From assembly GCF_002994745.2 (NCBI RefSeq), contig NC_037093.1, positions 19,603,555 through 19,667,554 on the forward strand: DNA of 64,000 nt, given 5' to 3'. The position numbers and the translations under genes were made by a program. Position 1 is the stretch's first letter. Each line of letters begins with the position of its first letter. A model generated the notes under the pieces. That model was not told where the DNA came from and ran no database searches. It was given only the letters and a program-made list of their open reading frames with translations. Source of the stretch: Rosa chinensis (Eukaryota > Streptophyta > Magnoliopsida > Rosales > Rosaceae). This document shows positions 1 to 11,865 of this stretch, one piece after another.

Positions 1-1838
1 CATATACACAAACAAAAAGAGGGCATGTATTCTTACCGATAACAGTGCAGAAATTTATCTGCATGATTATGATTACACAATAAATATCTTGGTTGCTTTG
101 TTTACATATTTTATGGGGACGAATCAATGGAATATGATAAACTAAATGAGATTAGGTATGAATTATTACTTTGGGTGATTGAGAGATTCTAACGAGTTAA
201 CACCACACAAAGAAAATAAATTTGAGGAATATAATTAACCACTTCATTATATTATTTTGGAAATGCAAGATTGAGATGAATCATATATAGTTGTTTGGTG
301 CCTTGCATCTTGAAGGAAAAAAAAATTGAACTCAAGAGTTTTCGAGGCGCGTCTCTCCTAGGATTGAAACAGACACTCTTCACATACTTGAGGTGATGGT
401 GTCTATCAGCAATTTATTGGAGAAAATATCTCACCTCACACATACTTCTCGAGTTTACTAACTTTTGACATTGTTAAGCATTCTTTGTCGTAATTTAGCT
501 TTTATCATTACAAAAACCATCTATGATGATCCCACAATTTATGTGACAGAAGGTTTAGCATTATGGGTAATGGGATAGCGCAATGAGTCATCAATCACGG
601 ATATTATATCAATTGGGGCATCTCCCTGTGATCTGTGTCATGGCTTGATCATCTCCAGTTCTCCATCAGGGTTTGATCAAATTATTTAATTTTAATTTTC
701 TCATCATTGTTATTCTCATCATTTGTTTATGGAATGAATGTCTACAATAAGTCAATAATTTGGTGATTCATATTATAACATATTTTTGAATTGGAGTTTA
801 GAACTGAAATAAATTAGGAGGTTGAGCCTCACAATCATATTATTCATTGAAGAACAATACAAAGGAATACATAATGCCTGAACTCTGAGAAATAAATATA
901 ATAGAAATTTTGACCATACAATCTATACATGTCTTTCCTCAAACCTAAAGAAACGAACACTATTTCGGACAATGAACCCAACAAACATGTATTCTTGCTT
1001 CTTCTTTTTTAGGATAAATGATAATTTTTAACCTCACTGTACATATTCCATAATATTAGTGAGACCTATAATTTCAAATAACCAATAGGCCACAATTTAC
1101 TGCCTATTTTTGCATTATTATACACTTGCAGAAAATGAAGCATGGCCGTTCCAAAGTTAATGAAGCAAAAGAATTAGTTATGGATGATTACAGTAATTTT
1201 TAATAAATTGGTCATCCACAAACAAAACTAATTATAATATATAAATGAGTATCTCAATTATCTGGTAATCAACAGTCCATTGCAAAATTGAGGGAAATAA
1301 TCTGATGACCTTACTACTTTGGTGATTTGGTCAGATTCTTTTTCTAGTTATATTGTGAGATCTTGGTAGGTTTGCCGAATTTTGTTCCTTTCTGTTCTTT
1401 CTTAGCACAAACAGAACTGATTAGGAACAAAGACAAACTTGCTCTTAAGTTAAACTAAACTTTCACAATTCAATGTCTTCAATTGTTTCCTTTCCGCAAA
1501 ATTAAAGAAAATATAAAAATCAATAGTTTCAAGTACTGAAATTTCTGCGCTACTTGCTATCTTGTTCGTTCTCGTATGTTCTAGTTTTTTGTTTTTGTTG
1601 GTTTATTTGGGTCTAAGAAGTAACAAGGCTCTACTCATTGAGCTAGGGTTTTCGAGCCCGGGTTGGGTTGTATTATTTCGTCATAGTTATGATGTCATTT
1701 CTAAGGACTAAACATTTTAATCTTGGTGCTTTGTTGTTATCAACGTGATATTGAACTGTGGAGAAGCGTGTTTCTTCATAGTTCATGACTATGGTAAGTG
1801 TTGTAGGACTGCAACGCCAACAAGAACAACTTGAACCC
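1..1838. other. AT-rich stretch without recognised gene
   Basis: No open reading frame of meaningful length or recognisable domain is visible on either strand. The sequence is AT-rich with many short homopolymer runs. I could not pair any terminal repeats within it. It probably consists of decayed intergenic or transposon DNA. Confidence 0.6.
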
Positions 1839-1841
1839 TAA

Positions 1842-2769
1842 GGCTGCGTTTGTTAGGGGGGATTGTGTTACCCCGGCTTAATTTCTTTTAGAGTCCTACA
1901 CTCCTCAAGCTAGACTTATGCTATAGAGTGCCTTGACCCACATTTGGTGCCAGCGGGATTAAGTATAGAACTAAAACCTTCAACACCACCAACCTGCAAA
2001 ACCAGCAAAGCTCCAAACAGTGACTTGATCAGAACTCCGTCGTCAGGCCACCTCCGGCAAGCTCACCGGTAGGGTTCGATTCGTCTTCTGGTCACCGACG
2101 TGCCTCTAGCCTCAATTGGTTCGATTGGTGGGTGTGGAGAGAGAATCGAACGCTGAGGTCTCCAGCAGTTTCTCTACAAATTCTGGCAGCTCTGGCAATG
2201 TTTCGAAATGCATGAGGTATGAAAGTTGATCTACTCTTCGTGTTCTACATGCTAGTTTACATGATTTTTGAATTTGATTATGTTTTGGAAGAATTGGTTT
2301 CTGGGTTTTCAGCCACCATCGGGTACACTGTCTGTGGTGGTGGTTTCGGGTTAACGACGACGATACTTGAAGAAGTCAATCAGTGACTGAGAACCTCGCA
2401 CTGCTGAGTGCTCAATTTCGGGACCCTTTCTAAGGTTTTCCATCACTCAGTTTGCGTGGGAGCTGTATTTGGTTGGGTGGCGAGTAACGGCGCCGCCATA
2501 GGGGTATGGGAATGAAGTAATAGATGGGGCGGGGTTGAATTGCAGGTTAAGAATGATAAGAGAACGACGAACGGAAGGGAAGAGTAGATCGAGTGAGAGT
2601 GAGAGTGGCTTCCACAATCCCATGGTTTTTGGTGGGTTTGTGGCAGAAGGTGTTGGGGTGTTTTTGGGACTATGGAGTCTCATTAAAAATAGTCCTCCTT
2701 GCTGCCAAACATGGAATAACTGGGATTAGACTAGATAAGAATGTCCAATCCCATGTAACAAACACCACC
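1842..2769. mobile_element. PIF/Harbinger-like non-autonomous DNA transposon
   Basis: The left end begins GGCTGCGTTTGTTA and the right end, read on the other strand, begins GGTGGTGTTTGTTA, so 12 of 14 terminal bases match. Both sides carry the trinucleotide TAA (1839-1841 and 2770-2772). A 3-bp TWA target duplication with GG-starting termini is typical of PIF/Harbinger elements. The 928-bp interior has no transposase; the short open frames around 2447-2729 resemble nothing I know. It ends 30 bp before the next transposon starts. Confidence 0.72.
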
Positions 2770-3654
2770 TAAGAGAACTCATTGTGCTTTGGCTATCGCC
2801 ACTACTAGCAAAAAGAGCTATACACGCTGACTGAAATCAGTGGGTATAAATCCTAATAGCTACTAAAATCTGTGTGGGAAGCCAAATGGCTACCCTACAC
2901 TCATAGATGTTATGTCTGTTGTATTTGGTGGGGTGGTCTTTGGTCTTTCCCCACTCAGCGTGAGTGTTTTAGTGGGATCCATCTCTACAACCATGTGCTA
3001 TTAAAATATTTACTACTTAAAATCTGTGTGAGTTGATGAAATTTTACAAAGTAAAATAATCAATTACATCATTTGTGTTTTTTCTTAATTTACATGATGC
3101 AGTATTAAAGATTAATTAATATAATCACATTTAATGATAATAATTTTATGAGTCAAATCCCATGTGATAATAATCACTTCTAGTCATAATCTCCAAATCT
3201 GTTCATCAGCAAGCATCTTCTGCTTCATTATCATAAAATCCCAAATCAGTAGGAAAATGTCACTCCTAAATAACTGGCGATCTTCATTATCATCCAAACA
3301 ACATAATTTCACGATAGATTAGTATATATGAACTAAAGATATATCTAATTTGTCTTACTATTGTGAATTTAGATAGGGATTCAATAGAAGCATTTCCATT
3401 TCATTTGTAATTGTGAATTGAATATTAGTTGGTTATATCATTAACGACAGATTAATGGCAATTACCTGTTGTTATTGTGAACTCTTAAAACGCGGTTGAA
3501 GATCTGACGATGGCCTGACAGAATCATTGAAGATCTAGAAATAGCAAAACCACTCAATATTTAGAACAAAGGACTTAGGAGTGGGCTTCAACAAATAAAA
3601 TGAATTTATATGGTCACAAACCAAAAACCCGAGTTAAAAGAAAGAAGAGAGAAA

Positions 3655-4200
3655 TGTGAGAGTAGTCAACCATTTTTGACATGAAATTATGACAAAGAAT
3701 TGGCTATGAATGCGGAAATAAATACGAAAATAATTGCAGTCATAAGTGTAAAATTGATGGCAGCCGTTAATGCAATGTTGATTACGACCATTAGTACGGT
3801 AATGATGATCGCCGTAAATGAGGTAATGATTGTATCCATAATTACGTTGATAATTATAGCAGTAAATGCGGTAATCATGGCAATCATAAGTGCAGTAATT
3901 ATGACGGCCATAAGTGCGGCAATGATGACGAATTACCGACCAAGTAAGCCTCCACCTATAAATAGAGGACTCGCCAGCTAAGTAAGGGATCTCATTCTGA
4001 TTCCTCCTACTACACTCTCAGAAACGTATTGACTTAGGCATCAAAGGGTTTTCTGTAGGTACCCCCCTTCTCTTCGAGCTGACGTCAAACTTTCGAGTTA
4101 ACGCTCAAAGGAACCTTCACAATCAATCCTGGTTAGCTCCCGCTCCAGTCTGCATTCATTGGTGAGTCAAAATCCTCTACGGAATTTTTCGTCACCAACA
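3655..4200 (+). mobile_element. Solo LTR of a gypsy-type retrotransposon
   Basis: This 546-bp unit starts TGTGAGAG and ends CACCAACA, and is flanked by a perfect 5-bp duplication AGAAA (3650-3654 and 4201-4205). A TATA box (TATAAATAG) lies near 3957, followed by an ACTTAGGCATC motif common around the R/U5 region of plant gypsy LTRs. Only one LTR is present between the duplications, so this is a solo LTR left by recombination. Its 3' end closely resembles that of the LTR-like sequence ending at 32912. Confidence 0.8.
3697..3945 (+). repeat. Degenerate tandem repeat in LTR U3
   Basis: A loose unit of roughly 25-30 bp built around phrases like GTAAATGCGGTAAT and ATAAGTGCAGTAAT recurs through the U3 part of the solo LTR. 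The repeat keeps frame and so creates overlapping 93-aa (+) and 74-aa (-) open frames rich in Ala, Ile and Met. These are by-products of the repeat, not genes. Confidence 0.65.
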
Positions 4201-4576
4201 AGAAACAATGATATACTAACTCAGCTAAAAAAACGATATTGTAGAGAAAGTTCACCTCCAACACCAGAATCAATTTTGCTGATAATCAACTCATCAACAA
4301 ACTAGGTTCTCCCAGAACATGATGTCCTGTAACCAATTGAAACACAGGATTCAATGAAGAGATAACCAATTTCAATTACATGAAAGGATTTGAAGATTTA
4401 GAACAGAGGTTGAGAGAATTACCCTATTTCGTTGCAACAAGCCGGAAACATCAATTTGGGTTGTTTAGAAGAAACGGCGATGTGGGTTTGTTTGGAGGAA
4501 GCGGTGTTGGGCGAGATCTACTCTTTCTCTCTCTAGCTTTTAGAGAGAAGAGAGAGAGAAATGGGGAGTGACTAAA

Positions 4577-5600
4577 TTTTTGTTTGCCTCAAAATCGTCT
4601 TGGCCAAAATGAGGGCCGAGAGACTTATGGTTGAATCGTCGTTTTGGAATAGTGTGGGCGTGCCAACTTGCCGCCGAATGGCCGAGCAAGGTTCAGATTC
4701 GATTTTTGCTTGTATCTGACTGCTTTCAAAAGATTGTAGGCATAGGAAGGAACCCTCTCGGCCGCTAGGTTCTAATGCCTCTGTAGTAAGGACTTCGGTT
4801 AGGTGTCAATCCTGACCGGGATCTTCTATCACGTTCACTTCTTGGGTAAACTCAAAGGTTCGGGTGACAAGCAAGAAATCTATCGGGTGAAGGTACTCGC
4901 AAATCACGATGAAGACGAAGGTGAAGTGGACTCGGTTGTCAGAGCGTTGTGAGATTATGTGTGTGTGAACAGCGAATTGCATCGACCCAATCCGGACTGG
5001 CCTCTATCAATGAATGATCATTCTACGTTACGAACTACTCCTAAGTACGAAAAAGTGAAAAAGTAAAGTGCATATAAAGTAAATGAACTAGAAAGTAAAG
5101 TGTTTGATTGAAACTGAGATACTAGAAATGAAAAACAAGTTATAAAAGTTGAATCGAAGGCAAAGTACCTAAGAGATAGTAAGAGACAAGTTTGTGAGTA
5201 GAAGTTGTATATTGATTTGTTTGTGTGGTGCATGACCCTTTACAATGAGTTACAAGGTGCTATATATACAAATCGAAACCCTAGCTAACTTGTCCTCCAA
5301 GCCGTAGAATTTAAGTAGGATTCTCCTTCCTTTTAAGATTGATTCGTCCATAAATGTTATGATTCGACTGATAACTGGAATGTTCACAATTGAAATCCTT
5401 AATTGATTTGAACGCTTTCCTTGTGAGGATTCCTTCCTTGAACGAACTCCTCGGCGATGTTTGTCAGTCGAGTTTGGTCGAGCATATCTAAGATCCTTCT
5501 CAGCCCATCTGCGAAGTCACTCATTTGAACTTGAATTTCCCAACCATGTAACTGATTATACGCATTTATATACGTATAATTATATCTAAAACACTAGAAA
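4577..5600 (-). mobile_element. Possible gypsy LTR remnant on the minus strand
   Basis: Read on the minus strand, this stretch has a TATATATAG box near 5257-5270 followed by a C/T-rich leader, as in LTR promoter regions. I could not identify matching ends or a target duplication, so the limits are approximate. It lies inside the 2800-8514 CACTA element. The motif GGCCGAG and the word CGAGTGACCGA seen around 7400-7560 suggest that the flanks of the 6028-7378 insertion belong to the same decayed retroelement. Confidence 0.3.
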
Positions 5601-6027
5601 TAAGCAAATCCCCATGTCAATTAATATGTAATTAATAAATTTTTATTTATTTTGTAGAAAATAAGCGGAATTGCGGAAACGAGAGAAAATGGTGCGGAAT
5701 TGGAGCAAATTGGAATTTCTGACAAAATGACGAAATTGTCAATGCGACCGTGGTCAAAGCCATCAAGGAAGTGAAATCAAATTGCCTCCGATAGAATGTG
5801 TGGAAGTGCATAGAGAAGAGAAGAAAAGCTAGAAGAAAAATGAAAAGAAGAGAGAAAGCAAAACAAAGTAAAAGAGAGAAGAGAAGGAAAAAAAGAAAAA
5901 AAAGGAGCTGCACTTGGGGATAGGAAGAAATAGCTGATGATACCATTGCTGACATCATGATGACGTCAGCACAAATCCGTGTGATCCACTTTCATCATCT
6001 TTTGGGTTGTTCGACCCAAAATCTCAA

Positions 6028-7378
6028 GGGGAAATGATCATTTACCCAATTTTAGATTAAAAATTGTCCACTTGCTCCACTAATAGTTTTTTAACCTCAT
6101 TTATCCAAAACACTCTAAAGGATTATTTCCCTAATACCCAATTAATTATTTTTTTATTCTTTTTATTTTTATTTTTGGACTTTTTTGCCCTCTCCTTCTT
6201 TCTCACTTAGAGAGAGAAGTCATCCTCCACCTTGCTGTGCTCCGGTGACCAGCGGCCGGCTGCGGTCTCCTGCGACCGGTCACCCGAATCTCGAATCCGA
6301 CTGCCGGACTGGTGGCCGGATTCTGGCGTCTGATTTTATTACCCCCAATAATCATATTATTGCCCCCCAATAATCATATTATTGTCTCCCAATAATCATA
6401 TTATTGCTTCTAATAATCATATTATTGTCGTCCAATGAATTGTATAAACTCCCAAAACCAAAATGAATACACTACAGACACAATTGATCAATTTATAATC
6501 ATATTATTGCCTCCCAATAAACATATTATTGCTTCCTAATAATCATATTATTGCCCTCAAGTGAACCAAAATGAATACACTACAGACACAATTGATCAAT
6601 TTATATGTTCAATTGTACACGTAATTTTTTTTTTCCTTCCTCATTCTCGGAGCTCACAGTATACACACACTGAACACCACGACCTTACCTCACTCTCAGC
6701 TCTCTCTTCCTCACCCCCAGCCATCCCATCCATCTCTTTTATTTTATTTTTCTTGCAATCACCGCCAACACTCCACTCAATCCATTTCTATTCTATTTTA
6801 CTCACCCACCGAACCACACCACCATAATTATCCCACCATATGCCAGTTGCAGACCTACAACCACACACCCTCTATTTCTTCAACCTCTCTTCTTCAAGAT
6901 TTCTTTTTTACCTGCATATCAGACCCAAATCCACCCCTCTTCGACGGAGAACCAAACTGAGTTAGAGGAAGCTCTGATCGGCGCACCAGATCTTCAGGCC
7001 GAACCCGGCCGACGACGGAGAACTGGTCGCAAATGAAGGTTGAGAGAGAGAGAGAGAGGATTTCTTCGACCTCCTCGCCGAAATTGACATCAGAGTCGTC
7101 TTCGCCTCCATACTCGTCGCCGATGAAGGCTGTGACGAGAGAGAATTGTCGCGGATGAAGGCCGTGAGAAGGGGGCTTTGAATATGAGAGAGTCTGAGAG
7201 GAGAGAGATCGTTCAGTTTCAATTTAGAGAGAGAGAGAGAGAGAGTCTGAGAGGAGAGAGATTTCAATTTAATTAATAGGGACAAAACTGTCAATAAATG
7301 TTAGATTTGGTGAATGGGTTAAAAAACTGTCAGTGAAGTAAGTTGGCAATTTTGAAGCTAAAATTGGGTAAGTGGTCA
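6028..7378. mobile_element. Long-TIR DNA element, Mutator-like (MULE/MITE)
   Basis: The first ~75 bases match the reverse complement of the last ~75 at roughly 80% by eye; both contain ACTTACCCAATTTTAG-like and AGTTTTTTAACC words. Long terminal inverted repeats point to a Mutator-type element. Mutator elements usually make 9-bp (8-11) duplications, yet the insertion is flanked by a 16-bp direct repeat. The interior holds a palindromic minisatellite (6346-6560), a C/T-rich stretch, and a GA-rich stretch with a 110-aa minus-strand frame (6962-7294) of low-complexity Ser/Leu composition that I do not regard as a gene. Confidence 0.6.
6346..6560. repeat. Minisatellite of short dyads, CAATAAT-CAT-ATTATTG
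   Basis: Seven copies of a 17-bp word, CAATAATCATATTATTG or a one- to two-base variant, occur here. Each is a near-palindrome with 7-bp arms and a CAT spacer, separated by C/T-rich linkers. A larger duplication of a segment beginning CCAAAATGAATACACTACAG (about 6458 and 6567) overlaps the array. The element at 27560-28620 has related GGGGGGCAATAAT words. Confidence 0.8.
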
Positions 7379-8514
7379 CGACCCAAAATCTCAAACCTAG
7401 GCCGAGTGATTAAACGATGTCTTTATCTCAGACTTAAAACTCTAATCTCAGTCGAGTGACCGAACAACGCCCAGTCCTACGACTCAAAATATAATCTCTA
7501 TCGAGTGACCGAGAAACTCTGATTTCAGTCAATACCTTCATTTCGGCCATATGACCTAAACTCTATATTTTCGGTCGACCTAATGCTTATTTGACTAATT
7601 TCCTCATCTCAGCTAAGTGGCCAATTAATTTCATTCTTGGCCGAATGATCGAGTGACTTCATTCTTGACCCTTACTTAATCTCAGCCAAAATTCTCTCTC
7701 ATCCAAGACCGAGAGCTTAGTAGGTCAACGTGCAAAAAACAAGTGCAAACAATTTTATATTTACAATTTGCAAGTGAACTGTGAAGTAGACCTAATTGAC
7801 CAACTTTAAGAAAATTAATAATAATTATTATTTTTAATAAATGGCTACTTAAGTCAGTGTGCCTTCCACTCTTTTTTCTTTTCTTTTTTTCAAGTTTTCC
7901 TTTTTTTATTCGTTATTATTATCTCTTTTGCTCGTATTATCTGAATAAACTTGCAAAGATGAGGGAGAAGATCACTATGATAGTATGATTTGTTTCTAAT
8001 CATTTTAATCATATTGCCACATTGATATCTGTGTGTATTAATAACAATAATACAGACGGATATCCTTGTGAGATGCAAATATGTCACTTTTAGCAAACTT
8101 TAACATTGATTTCAGTGGGAAAGTAGCATTTGCTACAGATAAACGTGTAAAACAACATACATATATTAGTGTCATTTCGACATTCACACAGACGACAGCG
8201 TGAATATTCAATGTTACAGATGTCTGTGGGAATTAAAATTATTTTGCAAATTATAATTTTGCTATTACTAACAGATATCTTTGTATAAATAATTCACACA
8301 GATATCAGAATAGGTTAAATATTTAGTACATACAGATATTTGTGAGAAAATATAGTCACACTATTTTAAGTGAGTAAATAGTGTGAGCATGTTCTTATGT
8401 ATGACCCAGTCATTCACGGATGTCTGTATCTATAAGTAAAACCCACTTATTTTTTATCAGTATGAGAGTCATTGTGTTTAAAATCTGTACGGGTTGCTCT
8501 TTTTGCTAGTAGTA

Positions 8515-9345
8515 CACTGATTCCTAAAAATTAAGTCTTCTTGTCTTTCACCTACGTACTCAAGAATCACAGTGTTTGAGAATCGAGAGAGGTGATGATG
8601 GTTAAACAGAACTCAAACAACCTGTGGACAAGCCTCGTGGAAGTAGCAACAAGCCTAATGTGAATCCTTCGAGTATATATACAACTTGTTATTTCCTTAA
8701 TTCGGGTGTACAAGTCATTTCATCGAACCTTAAGAGTATGGGCTCAAACTAAATAACCAGGGTTTCATTAGCCAATCTGATCGAGCTATTTCATTGTTGC
8801 CTTTTGCAATCTGCTTTTATTGCTCAAGGATATCTCTTATCCCAATTCAATGTCATAGCTAGTAGCTTTGGATTTCTGTGGAATAATGACAGTGTACAAT
8901 ATCAATGAGTCAGTATTATTAGTTAGTATGTGATGCTAGTATTATTTGCGAGGGTCTATTCTTCGTTGTCTGTCTGGCTTTCACATGCATTCTCTTGACA
9001 TTTGTATGGCCTAAAGTACGTAATGGCGGTAATGCTTCAACAATGACCAGTATGATCGCTCAATAAAAATAGTGCTATGTCTCATCAATAAAAATAGTGC
9101 TATGTGGAGTACGTAATTGAGTAAAACTACTATTTCGGTTAGTTAAAGCGCTGAAAGCTAATCTTGACTAATAGCACCGGGTGTTAACGCTAGTGAAATT
9201 TCTGAAACCTGAGATAATACTACTGCTCTTAAATGGACCCGAGCTTAACTTCACTTTATCCCAAAAAAAAAAAAATGTTTAAACTTCACCTTCTCTAGGA
9301 TGTAAACCTAGTAAACTGCGAGCCGAATTGCCAAAAAACCAAAAA
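8515..9345. other. Intergenic, no gene; short duplication at 9061-9105
   Basis: I see no coding region here. A 20-bp word, CAATAAAAATAGTGCTATGT, is repeated at 9061-9080 and 9086-9105. A run of 13 A residues near 9265 follows CTTTATCCC and could mark the 3' tail of an old retroposon, but no duplication was found. Confidence 0.5.
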
Positions 9346-10364
9346 AACTCTCCAAAACCCTAGGCAGCGAGAGTCTTTCGTTCAAGTTGTATGCCTGGTC
9401 CGACGGCACGCCCTTGCGGCGGTGTCATTGGCAGGGCTAAGAAGGGACCTTATGTCCAGGATTGCATGGTCTAGTCGGGGAGAAGGCAGCAGGGTGGTGT
9501 CATTCTTGTCCAAGGCATTTGGAGGATTTAACGGTGAAGGATAGCGGCGGGTTGATGGATGGGAGTCGGGGCCTATGTCGCCTAACCATAGGGGGTGTTT
9601 TGAGGTGGTGTGGCGGGATTGGAGATCGCTTGAGGGTTGTGATCGGACGACGACGTCGCTGCGAATCTCTGATGGTAGATAAATCAATTGGACCCGGTCT
9701 TATTAGATCAGATCAAACACTGGGTTGGGTGTTCTGGCTCCGATCTTAGGAAGGGCGGGTGGCTAGCCGAAAGGTGGTAGGTGACGATGGTGCTCCTGCC
9801 GGCGATGGACAACAGGGGAGGCACCGATGCGTTGTGATCTTTGCACCCGATGGGTCTGGGCTTTGACCCTTGACTCTTTTCATTTTTCTGCTTTGTTGGT
9901 CTGGTCTTTGACTCTTGACCCAACTTATTTTTCTGCTTTGCTTTATTATTATTATTTACTTTTAGTAAGAATTAGCTCTATGCCGGTAATAAGTCCCTAC
10001 CACTATTCAATAGGGCGATGTGAGATTTGTCTAATCAAATGGACACACCATCCTAGTGGCAGAATGAAATTGAGTGTCGTGGGATTTATTTCCGTGCGGC
10101 AACATAGTGGGAAAACTGTGTTATTTATAATGATACTTCTTCGTAGTAGAGTTATCTACCGCTATGTTAAAGTAACTAGAGTAGTCATTCATGCAATCTT
10201 TGTGAATTGATGCTTGTTAAAATACATAGGTTTTGTGGAGAATCCTGGTATTATTTCAAGATGTTATCTTTATGCTTATTGTAATTTAGGGTTCAGGCTC
10301 TACATCTCCCTCTTATATTTTGCAATTTCATTAATTAAGACTTCAAAGCAGCCGCACTAGCCCC

Positions 10365-10399
<35 letters not shown>
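9346..10399 (+). mobile_element. Internally deleted LINE-like retroposon with poly(A) tail
   Basis: The left part (about 9346-9900) is a GC-rich leader with small open frames. The right part (about 9970-10367) is an untranslated 3' region ending in a run of about 33 A residues. That right part is clearly homologous to 55668-56142: both share CTCTATGCCGGTAATAAG, CCTAGTGGCAG, CAACATAGTGGGAAA and TGCTTATTGTAATTT in the same order. The reverse transcriptase section is absent. Weakly similar words (CTAGTAAACTGC at about 9307, CTAGTTAACTCC at about 10403, 10 of 12 matching) may be the target duplication. The 127-aa frame at 9827-10210 lies across this tail and is not a gene. Confidence 0.65.
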
Positions 10400-10407
<8 letters not shown>

Positions 10408-11689
10408 TAACTCCAGTTTGCAATGGATCATAAATAGAGCGCTAACAATAACAGTAAAACTGACATAGCATTTCATCTGTCTCTTGAAAATTATATCTAG
10501 TGTGTAGTGTCTACTCTCTAGTCGCTATCAAGTATGAACTGTTCAATTGAGTCTCTCTTCAATTGCATTCAATGCCAATTTTTTCCCTCACCGTTCGGAA
10601 TAATGAAGCACTGCTGTTGGCTACATGCTTCTTTGTTCTATGTCATTCAACTCATTTTAGGCCCTCAAAAGTCTTTACCTATAATTCCATGTAGTAGAGC
10701 ACAAACACGACAACTTTTGATACTAGGTTAACAACTACATAGGCTACCTCACAAAGAGTAGTGGTCCTGCGTCAAAATGGATAACTCATGGAAATAATAA
10801 TTTGACTTTCTAGAATTAGAACTTGATCGAGCTCTAGCAATTAAATACTCCTAACAGTCTAAATATATATTACACATAATTGTTTATTCTCAAGAAGATA
10901 GCTAAGAGAGTTATCACTTGAATAATTTCACAGATTTTCTAATACAGCACAAACATGACAGAAAGTGCATACATAGAATTACATACAAAATGTAATAGCG
11001 AGAATCTAGTCTGAACCTATCCACCTTGTAGTCATCTCCCATAATCTATGTGCACTCCATCTGAGGAGAAATGTAACGCAATCCTCTAATTAAAGACTAG
11101 GATCAGGTCAGCCAATCTTGAACGATGTGATTACAGTGATGTTAGAACCAACCTAATTAAAAAAATATACAGAGCAAAGCCTCAATACGCGATTGCAACC
11201 TCAAACGAGTGCCACCACCAATCCACCATGCTTCCTACTTCCTTGAGGAATTCTAACAGAACTCTTAAAAAAAAATTAATTCTCATATTTGAAATTCAAT
11301 ACATAAGTTAATTGTAAATTAATTAGAGAAAGAAAAAAAATTGTTTTGTTTTTTGCCTCTCAAGGGGGTCATCGATTGATCCAAGTGTGGACCGCGAAAA
11401 GGACTCAGTAGGAGTCAAAAGTCAAAACACTGGATAGTGGTCAAAAGAAAGACTCTGTGTTTTGTCTTGTTACGATCAGCTTTTGTCAGAGACAATAATT
11501 ATTTACCAGTAATAATAGCCCGAGAGGGCCGGGAATTAATCCAGTGGCCACCGCCTGCTACAATTGTTTTCACTTCTGCCAAACAATTATACCCACGGTG
11601 GTGCGCTTCCATCCCAAACTTCATGACATTCAAAGTCCGATTTTAATTTTACTGTAGTATATGAGTATCTGTAACCTAGAGATTTTGGA
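10400..11689. other. Intergenic stretch, nothing recognised
   Basis: No coding region, paired terminal repeats or RNA gene could be supported on either strand. Open frames here are below 70 codons and resemble nothing I know. Confidence 0.5.
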
Positions 11690-11865
11690 TGATCACATAA
11701 TGTTTGTGCTAGTGATCAAATATTTATAGAATAATTTCAATATTTAATATTTATAATCGTCATTTTTTCTAATAAACAAAAAATAAATTTAATACAATTC
11801 AGTCATTCATTCATGTTGGTGCAAATGCATGTCGGTATTTTGAATCCTCTCCTATTTTTGGTGGC
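11690..11865 (+). mobile_element. Small MITE, family M1, copy 1
   Basis: The right half contains TTCATGTTGGTGCAAATGCATGTCGG followed by AATCCTCTCC, in fragments shared with the copies at 12868-13045 and, inverted, at 21411-21595. The left end is diverged and its limit is approximate. No coding capacity. Confidence 0.55.

Larger units (their letters stand above)
6012..7394. repeat. 16-bp direct repeat flanking a TIR element
   Basis: CGACCCAAAATCTCAA occurs at 6012-6027 and again, identical, at 7379-7394. The right copy abuts the inverted repeat of the inserted element. The left copy is separated from the matching inverted repeat by seven bases (GGGGAAA). See the element at 6028-7378. Confidence 0.85.
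2800..8514. mobile_element. CACTA (EnSpm) non-autonomous transposon, about 5.7 kb, with nested insertions
   Basis: The left terminus is CACTACTAGCAAAAAGAGC. The same sequence in reverse complement closes the element at 8496-8514, except that the outermost base has changed (TAGTA instead of TAGTG). Both subterminal regions carry many short units such as TCTGTGTG and ACAGATATC in both orientations, as expected of CACTA transposase-binding arrays. The flanking trinucleotides are CGC and CAC, so the 3-bp duplication is imperfect. No TnpD-type transposase is visible. The element hosts a solo LTR (3655-4200) and a long-TIR element (6028-7378), and so predates both. Confidence 0.75.

Noticed and set aside
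3687..3981. Overlapping 93-aa and 74-aa open frames on opposite strands
   Set aside because: Both come from an in-phase degenerate tandem repeat inside an LTR; composition is Ala/Ile/Met only.
6341..6560. CRISPR-like regular repeats
   Set aside because: Repeats are palindromic minisatellite units with variable short linkers in a plant transposon; there are no spacers of constant length and no cas genes.
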